A stretch of 64,000 bases of DNA from Amycolatopsis sp. WAC 01376. Lineage in GTDB: Bacteria > Actinomycetota > Actinomycetes > Mycobacteriales > Pseudonocardiaceae. The stretch covers positions 1,116,001-1,180,000 of the forward strand of contig NZ_QHKL01000003.1 in the NCBI RefSeq assembly GCF_003947415.1. The letters are read 5' to 3'. The notes under the pieces are model-generated. The model made no database searches and was not told where the DNA came from. It was given only the letters and a program-made list of their open reading frames with translations. The position numbers and the translations under genes were made by a program. Positions 1 to 7,583 of this stretch are shown here, one piece after another. The first letter of the stretch is position 1. The number at the start of each line of letters is the position of its first letter.

Positions 1-203
1 TCAACGAGTTCAAGGCCAACAACGACGCCGGCGTCATGCTGATCACGCACTACACGCGGATCCTGCGGCACATCACGCCCGACTTCGTGCACGTCTTCGC
101 CGGCGGCAAGATCGTCGCGTCCGGCGGCCGTGAGCTCGCGGACGAGCTGGAGGAGAACGGCTACGTCAAGTACGCCGGCTCCACCGAGACCGCCGCCGTC
201 TGA
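1..203 (+). CDS. sufC: Fe-S assembly ATPase SufC, 3' end only
   Basis: Only the last 66 codons are in the window; the reading frame enters at base 3 and stops with TGA at 201. The visible C-terminus carries the ABC ATPase switch region MLITHYTRIL (H-loop histidine) followed by DFVHVFAGGKIVASGG, which is the typical SufC C-terminal end. SufC is the ATPase of the SufBCD scaffold that builds Fe-S clusters in the cytoplasm. It lies 38 bases upstream of sufS in the same direction, so the usual actinobacterial suf operon order is kept. Identification rests on this short tail plus context. Confidence 0.9.
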   Translation, partial: NEFKANNDAGVMLITHYTRILRHITPDFVHVFAGGKIVASGGRELADELEENGYVKYAGSTETAAV

Positions 204-241
204 TCACTGTTTCCGCGACTACACCGAGAGGAGTTGGCCCG

Positions 242-1531
242 ATGACCACCACCACGGCTAACTCTGCTGCACCGCTGGACGTAGCGGCCATCAGGGCCGA
301 CTTCCCGATCCTGACCCGCACGGTGCGGGACGGGAAACCCTTGGTGTATCTGGATTCCGGTGCGACGTCCCAGAAACCGGCGCAGGTGCTCGAAGCCGAG
401 CGCCGGTTCCTGGAGACCTCGAACGCCGCGGTGCACCGCGGCGCGCACCAGCTCGCCGAGGAAGCGACCGACGCCTACGAATCCGCCCGCGTGCGGATCG
501 CGGAGTTCGTCGGCGCCTCCCCGCACGAGCTGGTGTTCACCAAGAACGCCACCGAGGGCATCAACCTCGTCGCCTACGCGATGAGCAACGCCGCCACGGC
601 CGGTCCCGGGGCCGAGCGGTTCAAGATCGGTCCCGGCGACGAGATCGTCATCACCGAGATGGAGCACCACGCGAACCTGGTGCCGTGGCAGCAGCTCTGC
701 CAGCGCACCGGCGCGACGCTGAAGTGGTTCTCCGTCACCGCGGACGGCCGCCTCGATCTGTCCAATGTGGACGAGCTGATCACCGAGCGGACCAAGGTGC
801 TGGCGTTCACGCACCAGTCCAACGTGCTCGGCACGATCAACCCCGTCGAGTTCCTGGTGAAGAAGGCCCGCAAGGTCGGCGCGCTGGTCGTGCTGGACGC
901 CTGCCAGTCGGTGCCGCACTTCCCGGTGGACTTCCACGCGCTGGACGTCGACTTCGCCGCTTTCGCCGGGCACAAGATGGTCGGCCCGTACGGCATCGGT
1001 GTCCTTTATGGACGCCGCGAGCTGCTCGAAGCGATGCCGCCGTTCCTGACCGGCGGCTCGATGATCGAGCTGGTCCGCATGGAGCAGACCACCTTCGCCG
1101 CGCCGCCGCAGCGGTTCGAGGCAGGCACGCCGATGACGTCGCAGGCCGTCGGCCTCGGCGCGGCCGCCGACTACCTGTCGGCGATCGGCATGGAACGGGT
1201 CGCCGCGCACGAACACCTTCTCACCGAGGCGGCACTGGCCGGGCTCGGCGAGATCCCGGGCGTGCGGATCATCGGCCCCACCGACATGACCGACCGCGGC
1301 GGACTGGTGTCGTTCGTCATCGACGGCGTCCACCCGCACGACTCGGGCCAGGTGCTGGACAGCCTCGGCATCGCCGTCCGCGTCGGGCACCACTGCGCGT
1401 GGCCGCTGCACCGGGCCTGCTCGGTGCCCGCGACCGTGCGCGCGTCGTTCTACGTCTACAACACACTGTCCGAAGTGGACGCGCTGGTGAACGGTGTGCG
1501 TGAGGCGCAGAAGTTCTTCGGGGTGGCGTGA
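242..1531 (+). CDS. sufS: cysteine desulfurase SufS
   Basis: A 429-residue PLP-dependent class V aminotransferase-fold enzyme that removes sulfur from cysteine and passes it to SufU for Fe-S cluster assembly. The motifs TEMEHHANLVPW, LDACQSVPHFPVD and the PLP lysine in FAGHKMVGPYGIG are seen, as is the RVGHHCAWPLH segment that holds the active-site cysteine of the SufS group. Length and end-to-end similarity are normal for the family. The ATG at 242 follows GAGGAG with good spacing. The next gene begins two bases after the stop, so sufS and sufU are surely co-transcribed. Confidence 0.96.
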   Translation: MTTTTANSAAPLDVAAIRADFPILTRTVRDGKPLVYLDSGATSQKPAQVLEAERRFLETSNAAVHRGAHQLAEEATDAYESARVRIAEFVGASPHELVFTKNATEGINLVAYAMSNAATAGPGAERFKIGPGDEIVITEMEHHANLVPWQQLCQRTGATLKWFSVTADGRLDLSNVDELITERTKVLAFTHQSNVLGTINPVEFLVKKARKVGALVVLDACQSVPHFPVDFHALDVDFAAFAGHKMVGPYGIGVLYGRRELLEAMPPFLTGGSMIELVRMEQTTFAAPPQRFEAGTPMTSQAVGLGAAADYLSAIGMERVAAHEHLLTEAALAGLGEIPGVRIIGPTDMTDRGGLVSFVIDGVHPHDSGQVLDSLGIAVRVGHHCAWPLHRACSVPATVRASFYVYNTLSEVDALVNGVREAQKFFGVA

Positions 1532-1532
1532 C

Positions 1533-1982
1533 ATGAACCTCGAGAGCATGTACCAGGAGATCATCCTGGACCACTACAAGAACCCGCACGGCCGCGGTCT
1601 GCGCGAGCCGTTCGACGCCGAATCGTTCCAGGTCAACCCGACCTGTGGCGACGAGGTGACGCTGCGGGTGAAGGTCGACGACGGGAAGGTCGCCGACGTC
1701 TCCTACGAGGGACAGGGCTGTTCGATCAGCCAGGCTTCCACTTCGGTCTTGACGGATCTCGTCGTCGGGCACACCGTGGAGGAGGCGTTCACCACCATGG
1801 ACGCCTTCGTCGAGCTGATGCAGGGCAAAGGGCAGATCGAACCGGACGAGGAAGTGCTGGAGGACGGCATCGCCTTCGCCGGCGTCGCCAAGTACCCGGC
1901 CCGCGTGAAATGCGCCCTGCTCGGGTGGATGGCGTTCAAGGACGCTGTCACCCGCACGACCAACGGAGTTGAGACGGCATGA
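1533..1982 (+). CDS. sufU: SufU, zinc-dependent sulfur acceptor for SufS
   Basis: A 149-residue protein of the NifU/IscU-like SufU group, which takes persulfide sulfur from SufS. The start MNLESMYQEIILDHYKNPHG is characteristic. Three conserved metal/sulfur cysteines are seen in NPTCGDE, GQGCSISQAS and VKCALLGW, and an Asp accompanies the first (CGDE). The ATG at 1533 is chosen over in-frame upstream codons because it lies just after the sufS stop and matches the family N-terminus. Its TGA overlaps the ATG of the next gene, indicating translational coupling. Confidence 0.95.
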   Translation: MNLESMYQEIILDHYKNPHGRGLREPFDAESFQVNPTCGDEVTLRVKVDDGKVADVSYEGQGCSISQASTSVLTDLVVGHTVEEAFTTMDAFVELMQGKGQIEPDEEVLEDGIAFAGVAKYPARVKCALLGWMAFKDAVTRTTNGVETA

Positions 1983-2386
1983 CCGAACAGCAGACCGAAA
2001 CCCGCGAGGGGCGCACGGCCGCCGACCTCGACGCCGAGACCACCGCCGCCCCGGACACCGCCGACGTGGCGAAGGTCGAGGACGTCGAAGAGGCGATGCG
2101 CGACGTCGTCGACCCCGAACTCGGCATCAACGTCGTGGACCTCGGGCTGGTCTACGGCATCCATGTCGAGGCGGACAACACCGCCACCATCGACATGACC
2201 CTGACCTCGGCGGCCTGCCCGCTGACCGACGTCATCGAGGACCAGACCGGAGCCGCCCTCGTCGGCGGTGGAACCGGGCTGGTCAAGGACTTCCGGATCA
2301 ACTGGGTCTGGATGCCGCCGTGGGGCCCGGAGAAGATCACCGACGACGGCCGCGAACAGCTGCGTGCCCTGGGCTTCACCGTCTGA
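1979..2386 (+). CDS. sufT: MIP18/DUF59-family Fe-S assembly factor (SufT-like)
   Basis: A 135-residue protein of the MIP18 (DUF59, PaaD-like) family, a maturation factor for Fe-S proteins. After a low-complexity acidic N-terminus of about 35 residues the domain begins with VEEAMRDVVDPELGINVVDLGLVYGI and includes the conserved cysteine in TSAACPLTD and WVWMPPWGPEKIT. It overlaps sufU by four bases (ATGA) and is the last gene of the suf operon; a perfect 53-bp palindrome follows 14 bases after the stop. Confidence 0.92.
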   Translation: MTEQQTETREGRTAADLDAETTAAPDTADVAKVEDVEEAMRDVVDPELGINVVDLGLVYGIHVEADNTATIDMTLTSAACPLTDVIEDQTGAALVGGGTGLVKDFRINWVWMPPWGPEKITDDGREQLRALGFTV

Positions 2387-2400
2387 CCGCTCTTTTGCGC

Positions 2401-2453
2401 GCTATGAAAGGTCCTTTCCTTGCAAAATTTGCAAGGAAAGGACCTTTCATAGC
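2401..2453. repeat. 53-bp perfect nested palindrome (hairpin 1)
   Basis: Two 26-base arms (2401-2426 and 2428-2453) are exact reverse complements around a single central base. The outer stem begins GCTATGAAAGGTCCTTTCC and the centre is TTGCAAAATTTGCAA. Each arm contains its own palindrome, GAAAGGTCCTTTC. It lies just after the last suf gene. No T-run follows it, so if it is a terminator it is not of the classic E. coli form. The same design with three compensated changes is at 36218-36270. Confidence 0.95.
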
Positions 2454-2540
2454 ATTGGGGGAGCCTTCACGGACTGGCGACCGGAGCGTATAACGACCTA
2501 TACCGCGTCGCAGGCGCAAGCAGCAATTCGTGCGTCCAGA

Positions 2541-2595
2541 TGCGCCCAATGTGGCATTGGGGACGCTGAGTGTCCCCAATGCCACATTGGGCGCA
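2541..2595. repeat. 55-bp perfect inverted repeat (hairpin 2)
   Basis: Arms of 24 bases (2541-2564 and 2572-2595) are exact reverse complements around a 7-base loop (GCTGAGT). The stem starts TGCGCCCAATGTGGCATTGG and does not share the RTGARRGG stem of the other hairpins. It lies between the suf operon and the small membrane-protein gene at 2638. The bases between hairpins 1 and 2 (about 2454-2540) show nothing I can name. Confidence 0.93.
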
Positions 2596-2637
2596 GCCCC
2601 GGCCCAGGTCAGCCGCGTGCCGCAATAGGCTGCCGGA

Positions 2638-2967
2638 GTGATCGTCCGGTCCATCGCGCTCTTCGCGCTCGCCGCCCTGCTGGAGATCGGCGGCGCCTGG
2701 CTGATCTGGCAAGGGGTGCGGGAGCACCGCGGCTATCTCTGGATCGGCGCGGGCGTCGTGGCACTTGGCCTCTACGGTTTCGTCGCGACCTTGCAGCCCG
2801 ACGCGAACTTCGGCCGCATCCTCGCCGCGTACGGCGGAGTGTTCGTCGCGGGTTCGCTGGCGTGGGGGATGGTCGCCGACGGCTATCGGCCGGATCGCTA
2901 CGACGTCGTCGGTGCCTTGATCTGCCTGGCCGGGGTCGGCGTCATCATGTACGCGCCCCGGGGTTGA
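2638..2967 (+). CDS. YnfA/UPF0060-family small membrane protein
   Basis: A 109-residue protein with four predicted transmembrane segments (about residues 4-24, 33-52, 61-80, 88-106). LLEIGGAWLIWQGVREHRG and GRILAAYGGVFVAGSLAWG match the YnfA family, which is related to small multidrug resistance transporters; the substrate is not established. The GTG at 2638 gives the family N-terminus (MIVRSIALFALAALLEIGGAW). The next gene starts 28 bases downstream, so the two may be co-transcribed. Confidence 0.85.
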   Translation: MIVRSIALFALAALLEIGGAWLIWQGVREHRGYLWIGAGVVALGLYGFVATLQPDANFGRILAAYGGVFVAGSLAWGMVADGYRPDRYDVVGALICLAGVGVIMYAPRG

Positions 2968-2995
2968 GCCGCGACCATCGGCGCTATTCTGCGCT

Positions 2996-3796
2996 GTGAC
3001 CGAAACGGACTTCCCCGCTCCGCCCGCCGAAAGACCCGGGCCGAAGCGAAGATTCTCCCCGCTCCTGCTCGTGATGATCCTGGTGGCGATCGTCGGCGTG
3101 GGCACCGGCGGATACGGGTTCTGGACCCTGCTGAGCTACCGCATGGTGAGCGTCCCCAGCACCGGGATGGCGCCCACGATCCAGCCGGGCGCGGTAGTGC
3201 TGTACCGCTGGACCGCTCTCCCCGAGATCCCTCGCGGCTCGGTCGTCCTCATGGATCTCGCCGCGTTCCCGGACGCGGCACCCGGCGATGGTCGGATCGT
3301 CAAGCGGGTGATCGGCGTCGGTGGTGATCAGGTCGTCTGTTGTACGAACGACAACCTGATCACCGTCAACGGGAAGCCGGTCAAAGAGCCCTACACCGAG
3401 GACGACAACGGGTACGGCCGCAAGGAGCACATGCCGTTCAGTGTCCAGGTTCCGCCGGGCGCGGTGTTCGTCGCGGGGGATCAGCGGAACAACTCCCGGG
3501 ACTCGCGGCTCTACGTCGGCATGCCGGGCGACGGTGCCGTCCCCCTCTCCAAGGTTTACGGAGTCGTCGTCGGCATGGGGAGCACCCTGAGCGCCGAGCC
3601 CTTTTCGCAGACCACGGCTTTCGTCGAAGCGGGTCTTTCCGGGGATCCCTTGTCCGACACCGGATTCCGTACCGCGCGGAACCTCGTGTTCGCCGGTGCC
3701 GGGCTCGTCGTCCTCGGTGTCATCGGGACGATCGTGAGCGTTGTCCGCTCCGCCGGAAAACGACGAAGAGCAGCCGCAGTCCCACCAGCGCGCTGA
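2996..3796 (+). CDS. signal peptidase I-like membrane protein with altered nucleophile motif
   Basis: A 266-residue S26-family protein with an N-terminal membrane anchor (about residues 22-48) and a second C-terminal membrane segment (about 230-252), the layout of actinobacterial type I signal peptidases. The general-base lysine lies in GRIVKRVIGVGGD (K103) and the GDQRNNSRDSRLYVG box is intact. The nucleophile box, normally PSGSMxPT, reads P54-S-T-G-M58-A-P-T, so the usual catalytic serine before Met is glycine. It may use S55/T56 or be inactive. GTG at 2996. The 3' end overlaps the convergent kinase gene by 77 bases. Confidence 0.85.
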   Translation: MTETDFPAPPAERPGPKRRFSPLLLVMILVAIVGVGTGGYGFWTLLSYRMVSVPSTGMAPTIQPGAVVLYRWTALPEIPRGSVVLMDLAAFPDAAPGDGRIVKRVIGVGGDQVVCCTNDNLITVNGKPVKEPYTEDDNGYGRKEHMPFSVQVPPGAVFVAGDQRNNSRDSRLYVGMPGDGAVPLSKVYGVVVGMGSTLSAEPFSQTTAFVEAGLSGDPLSDTGFRTARNLVFAGAGLVVLGVIGTIVSVVRSAGKRRRAAAVPPAR

Positions 3797-5696
3797 CCAC
3801 CAGCAGGTTGTAGCCGAACATCTGGTGCAGCGTGACCCCTGGCAGCATCTGCGGGCCGGTCGCGCTGCCCAGCAGCAGTACGGCCATCAGCCCGGTGGCC
3901 GCGCCGACGAACGCCAGCAGGACTTCGTGCACCAGTCCGGTGACCACGTCGCGGTCGCGTTCGTCGGAGAACAGCCGGATGTTGACCGAAAGCCTGCCCT
4001 GTTCCAGCGCGTTGCCGATCCGGTCGACGCGGCGGGGCAGCCGTCGCAGCACCGGCAGGAGCGCCATCAGTTCGTTGGTCGCCGTGGAGCGCAACGACTC
4101 CGGCCGCAGTCCGGCGCCGACCTGCTCGACGGCGTAGGCGCGGGATTCGACGACGATGTTGAATCCCGGCGCCAGCGCGGCGAGCGTTCCCTCCAAAGTG
4201 GCCAGTGCGCGGAACACCGCGGCGATCGGCGGGGGCACGCTGAGCCGGAAGTCGGCGATCACCCGGAACAGGTCGGTGAACATGTCCAGATCCGGGGCCT
4301 GTCCGTGGTTGAAATGCTTGGCCACCAACGCTCCCAGTGCCCGCTCCAGCCGTCGCTCCTCGATCTCGTCCGGCCGGTCGACGATCTCCAGCAGGCCGTC
4401 GCGCAACGCGGCGGGGTCGCCTCGGTCGAGGGCGAGGATGAGGTTCTGCAATCCGGCGCGCAGACCCGAGTCGAGCCGTCCGACGGAGCCGAAGTCGAGC
4501 AGGCCCAGCCTGCCGTCGGTGAGCAGCAGGACATTGCCGGGATGCGGGTCGGCGTGGAAGACGCCGCTGCCCATCACCTGGCCGAGCACGCAGCGCAGCA
4601 TCGACCGCGCGAGTTTGGCCCGCTCCGCGACCGGGACCTGTTCCCTGGCGGCGGCGAGCGGTTTCCCGTCGAGGCGCCGCATCACCAGGACACGTTCGGT
4701 CGACAGTTCTTTGTGGACGGTCGGGATGGCGACTTCGGTGCCGGGGTAGGCCGCGGCGACCGCTTCGATGTTCCTTGCCTCCGTGCGGAAATCGAGTTCT
4801 TCGAGCAGCGCGTCGGCGAACCCTTCGGCGAGGTCGACGACGCCGAGCGAACGCGCCCAGTCCGCGCGCAGGTCCAGCGCGGCCGCCACCCGGCGGACGA
4901 TGTCGAGGTCCCGGTCGACCAGTGCCTGCACGCCGGGCCGCTGCACCTTGACCACCACGTCCTGCCCGCCGCGCAGTTTCGCGCGGTAGACCTGCGCGAT
5001 CGACGCGGCCGCGATCGGTTCCGGGTCGAATTCGGCGAAGATCTCGTCCGGGTCGCCGCCTAGTTCCTCCCGCAGCACCGTCGCGACCTCGTCTGCGTCA
5101 GCGAAGGCGACCTGGTCCTGGAGCTTGCTGAGCTCGTCGATGAACACCGGCGGAAGCAGATCGGAGCGAGTCGAGAGCAGCTGGCCGAGTTTCACGAACG
5201 TCACGCCGCCTTCTTCCAGCGCCCGCCGCAGCGATCGCGCCAGTTTGGCGTGCCGGACCTTGGCGAGGCCGGGTTCACGGCGGCCGGTGAGGTAGCGGCC
5301 GAGGCCGTGTTTGATCGCGATCCGGGTGATCTGCGAGTAGCGCCGCGTCCGGGCCGCGCGGCGGCGCATCGACCGGATCCGGCCGATCAGCCCGAGCCCC
5401 GAACCCGATGGCAGGACGAACTCCGCGACGAACAGGAAGATCAGCGTCGCCAGGAACGCGCCGCCCGCCACCGGGATGACGAGCCCGGCGAACGCCCCGC
5501 CCGCGTACATCGGCGTGGGGAACGCGCTGAGGATGCCGCCCGCGACGAGCCAGCCGAAGCCGGCGGCGCAGAATGCGCGGACCACGCCGATCCGCACACC
5601 CAGCACGCGGCGGGCGGCGACCACGAGCGGCCACAGCATCAGCGCGTAGACGGGCAGGGTGAGCAGGCCGAGCAGCAAGTTCATGCCGAAGAGCAC
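3720..5696 (-). CDS. ABC1/UbiB-family atypical kinase, membrane protein
   Basis: A 658-residue protein with about four hydrophobic segments in the first 120 residues, a UbiB/ABC1 kinase-like domain, and two C-terminal membrane helices. The family signature KLGQLLSTRSDLLPP (KxGQ), the ATP-lysine region VVVKVQRPGV, the catalytic HADPHPGNVLLL and the metal-binding LLDFGSVG are all seen. Members support quinone/isoprenoid lipid metabolism; the substrate here is unknown. The GTG at 5696 starts one base after the stop of the MFS gene at 5698, so the two are coupled; an ATG at 5684 is an alternative start. Confidence 0.88.
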   Translation of the reverse strand: MLFGMNLLLGLLTLPVYALMLWPLVVAARRVLGVRIGVVRAFCAAGFGWLVAGGILSAFPTPMYAGGAFAGLVIPVAGGAFLATLIFLFVAEFVLPSGSGLGLIGRIRSMRRRAARTRRYSQITRIAIKHGLGRYLTGRREPGLAKVRHAKLARSLRRALEEGGVTFVKLGQLLSTRSDLLPPVFIDELSKLQDQVAFADADEVATVLREELGGDPDEIFAEFDPEPIAAASIAQVYRAKLRGGQDVVVKVQRPGVQALVDRDLDIVRRVAAALDLRADWARSLGVVDLAEGFADALLEELDFRTEARNIEAVAAAYPGTEVAIPTVHKELSTERVLVMRRLDGKPLAAAREQVPVAERAKLARSMLRCVLGQVMGSGVFHADPHPGNVLLLTDGRLGLLDFGSVGRLDSGLRAGLQNLILALDRGDPAALRDGLLEIVDRPDEIEERRLERALGALVAKHFNHGQAPDLDMFTDLFRVIADFRLSVPPPIAAVFRALATLEGTLAALAPGFNIVVESRAYAVEQVGAGLRPESLRSTATNELMALLPVLRRLPRRVDRIGNALEQGRLSVNIRLFSDERDRDVVTGLVHEVLLAFVGAATGLMAVLLLGSATGPQMLPGVTLHQMFGYNLLVVSALVGLRLLFVVFRRSGQRSRSSR

Positions 5697-5697
5697 A

Positions 5698-6915
5698 TCA
5701 CGCGCAATCCGCGCTGGATTCCCGCTCTGGCGGGACGGTACTCACCCTTGAGAGGGAGCGGAGCCCGAAGTTGTACGTCGTGGTCGCCTCCCGCGGCGCG
5801 AACAGGACGCCGAGAACGGCGATCGCCGCAGCCGCGAGGAAGCCGGCACGGAGGTCGATGAGATCGCCGAGGAGGCCGATGAGCGGTGCTCCGGTCGCCT
5901 GGCCGAGTGCCAGCATCAGGAAGGCGACGCCGACACCGAACGCGGGCGCCGTCGGGTAGGCCCTCGTACCCCAGAGGATCAGCACGCCGGTCAGTCCGAT
6001 GTAGACGGCCCCGAACAGTGCCGCGGCGATGATGAGCGCCGGGAGAGACCGGGTGGCGAGCGCGACGAGCGCCGTGGCGACGGCGAACAGGACCATTCCC
6101 GCCGACCAGGCACGGCGCAGTCCCGCCCGCGAAGTCAGCTCGGCGGTGAACGCGCCTGCCAGGCCGACCGCGCCGAGGACGATCCACACCACCGTCGAGG
6201 CGGTCTCGTCGTGCCCGCCGACACTGACGGCGATGTCGCGGCCGAAGGTCCAGATCGCCGCGCTGGCCAGGCCGAGCGTCGCCGCGGCGGGCAGCAGCCG
6301 TCCGGTGGCGGGCGGGAACAGCGGCGACGGGAGCCCGCGCCGGCGGTCGTCCTTGACCGGCGGGACCACCCTGGCGATCCACAAGGTCACCAGCGCCGAG
6401 GCCGCGGCGAAGGCCCACCAGGCCATTCGCCAGTCGCCGATGGCCAGCAAGGAGACCGGGCCGGAGATCAGCACACCGAGTCCGGTCCCGGCGTTCACCA
6501 CGGACTGGGCGCGGTCCCGGCGGGTCACGCGGACGACGCGTGACACCGCGTCGGCGAGTGAGGGGGAGGCCAGGCCGGTGCTGGCCCCGGCGAGGACCAC
6601 GCCGAGCGCGAGGACGGCGGCGTTCGGCGCGGACGCGATCAGGGCGGTCCCCGCGGTCGCGGTCGTCCCGGCGGCGAGCGCGCCCACCCGCGCACCCCAA
6701 CGGGTGGTGACCGCGGTCGAGGCGACGACGGCGAGGCAGTACGCGACATAGCTCCCCGCCGCGATGGCACCGAGTGTGCCGCCGTCGAGGCCGAACTCCG
6801 TCCGGAGGGTCGGCGCGAAGAGGCCGTACGCGTACCTCGCGAGTCCGTAGGAGACCGCGATCAGCGACAACCCGGCCGCGGTCAGGGTCAGCTCGCGTTT
6901 GTACGAAGACACCAT
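5698..6915 (-). CDS. MFS transporter (CynX/YbfB-like)
   Basis: A 405-residue, twelve-helix major facilitator protein that begins MVSSYKRELTLTAAGLSLIAVSYGLARYAYG. The loop after helix 2 reads TTRWGARVGALAAG, the MFS motif A position. The substrate cannot be read from sequence. It is transcribed away from the TetR gene at 7005, and the 89-base gap between them holds two operator-like palindromes, so it is almost certainly controlled by that regulator. It may be co-transcribed with the downstream UbiB kinase. Confidence 0.88.
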   Translation of the reverse strand: MVSSYKRELTLTAAGLSLIAVSYGLARYAYGLFAPTLRTEFGLDGGTLGAIAAGSYVAYCLAVVASTAVTTRWGARVGALAAGTTATAGTALIASAPNAAVLALGVVLAGASTGLASPSLADAVSRVVRVTRRDRAQSVVNAGTGLGVLISGPVSLLAIGDWRMAWWAFAAASALVTLWIARVVPPVKDDRRRGLPSPLFPPATGRLLPAAATLGLASAAIWTFGRDIAVSVGGHDETASTVVWIVLGAVGLAGAFTAELTSRAGLRRAWSAGMVLFAVATALVALATRSLPALIIAAALFGAVYIGLTGVLILWGTRAYPTAPAFGVGVAFLMLALGQATGAPLIGLLGDLIDLRAGFLAAAAIAVLGVLFAPREATTTYNFGLRSLSRVSTVPPERESSADCA

Positions 6916-6923
6916 CAGCTCTC

Positions 6924-6957
6924 CTCCTGAGGTATACCGGTCGGTATACCTCAGGAG
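6924..6957. promoter_or_regulatory. TetR-type operator between MFS and tetR genes
   Basis: A perfect 34-bp palindrome: arms of 16 bases starting CTCCTGAGGTATACCG around a 2-base centre. It overlaps the ribosome binding region of the MFS gene. A second, partial copy with the same core (ACCGATCGGTATA, about 6984-6996) lies just before the regulator ATG. Two sites in a divergent gap next to a TetR gene are the usual local repression arrangement. Confidence 0.85.
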
Positions 6958-7004
6958 TGTTCCTGCATTTCGCGCTCAGGTCAACCGATCGGTATAGTCG
7001 AGGC

Positions 7005-7574
7005 ATGCTGACCCCAGCTGGTGAACGCGTCCTGAGCGCCGCGACCGAGCTCTTCTACCGGGAGGGCCTGAACGCGGTGGGTGTCGCGGCCGTGGCCGAG
7101 GCCGCCGGCGTCACGAAGAAGACGCTGTACGCGTGCTTCGGATCGAAGACGGAGCTCACGGTCGCGTACCTGCGGCGTCGTCACGACGTCTGGTGGGCAT
7201 ACCTCGAAGAGCGGCTGGCCGCCGCCGACCGGCCTCGGGCGCTGACGGTTTTCGACGCCTACGTCGATCATCCGAAGCTCGGCAGCGACAGGGGTTGCGC
7301 GTTCCTCAACGCGGCGGCCGAACTGCCCGCAGACCATCCCGGACTCGACGTGATCCGGCGGCACAAGGCGGCTGTACGGGCGAAGTTCGCCGAGCTGATC
7401 CGTGAGGACGCCCCGGACGCGGACGATCCGGAGAAGCTCGCGGAACAGCTCTTCCTCCTGGTCGAGGGCGCCGTCGCGCACACCGGTATCGACGGGGACG
7501 CGCATCGGGTCACCCTCGCGAGGGAGATCGCGGAGATACTGATGCGGGATCCGCGTACGGCGGGCACACGCTAG
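7005..7574 (+). CDS. TetR-family repressor of the divergent MFS gene
   Basis: A 189-residue TetR/AcrR protein. The HTH is at about residues 25-48 (VAAVAEAAGVTKKTLYACFGSKTEL). The ligand domain is not informative beyond family level, although GCAFLNAAAELP is typical of the TetR_C_25-type group. The ATG at 7005 directly follows the second operator-like site. Inferred to repress both itself and the transporter; the inducer is unknown. Confidence 0.92.
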   Translation: MLTPAGERVLSAATELFYREGLNAVGVAAVAEAAGVTKKTLYACFGSKTELTVAYLRRRHDVWWAYLEERLAAADRPRALTVFDAYVDHPKLGSDRGCAFLNAAAELPADHPGLDVIRRHKAAVRAKFAELIREDAPDADDPEKLAEQLFLLVEGAVAHTGIDGDAHRVTLAREIAEILMRDPRTAGTR

Positions 7575-7583
7575 AAAGAGCGC

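Noticed and set aside
2376..2654. Small ORFs running through palindromes (peptides such as MKGPFLANFARKGPFIA)
   Set aside because: A palindrome that begins with ATG reads open on both strands; the similar peptides are a consequence of stem symmetry and have no ribosome binding sites.
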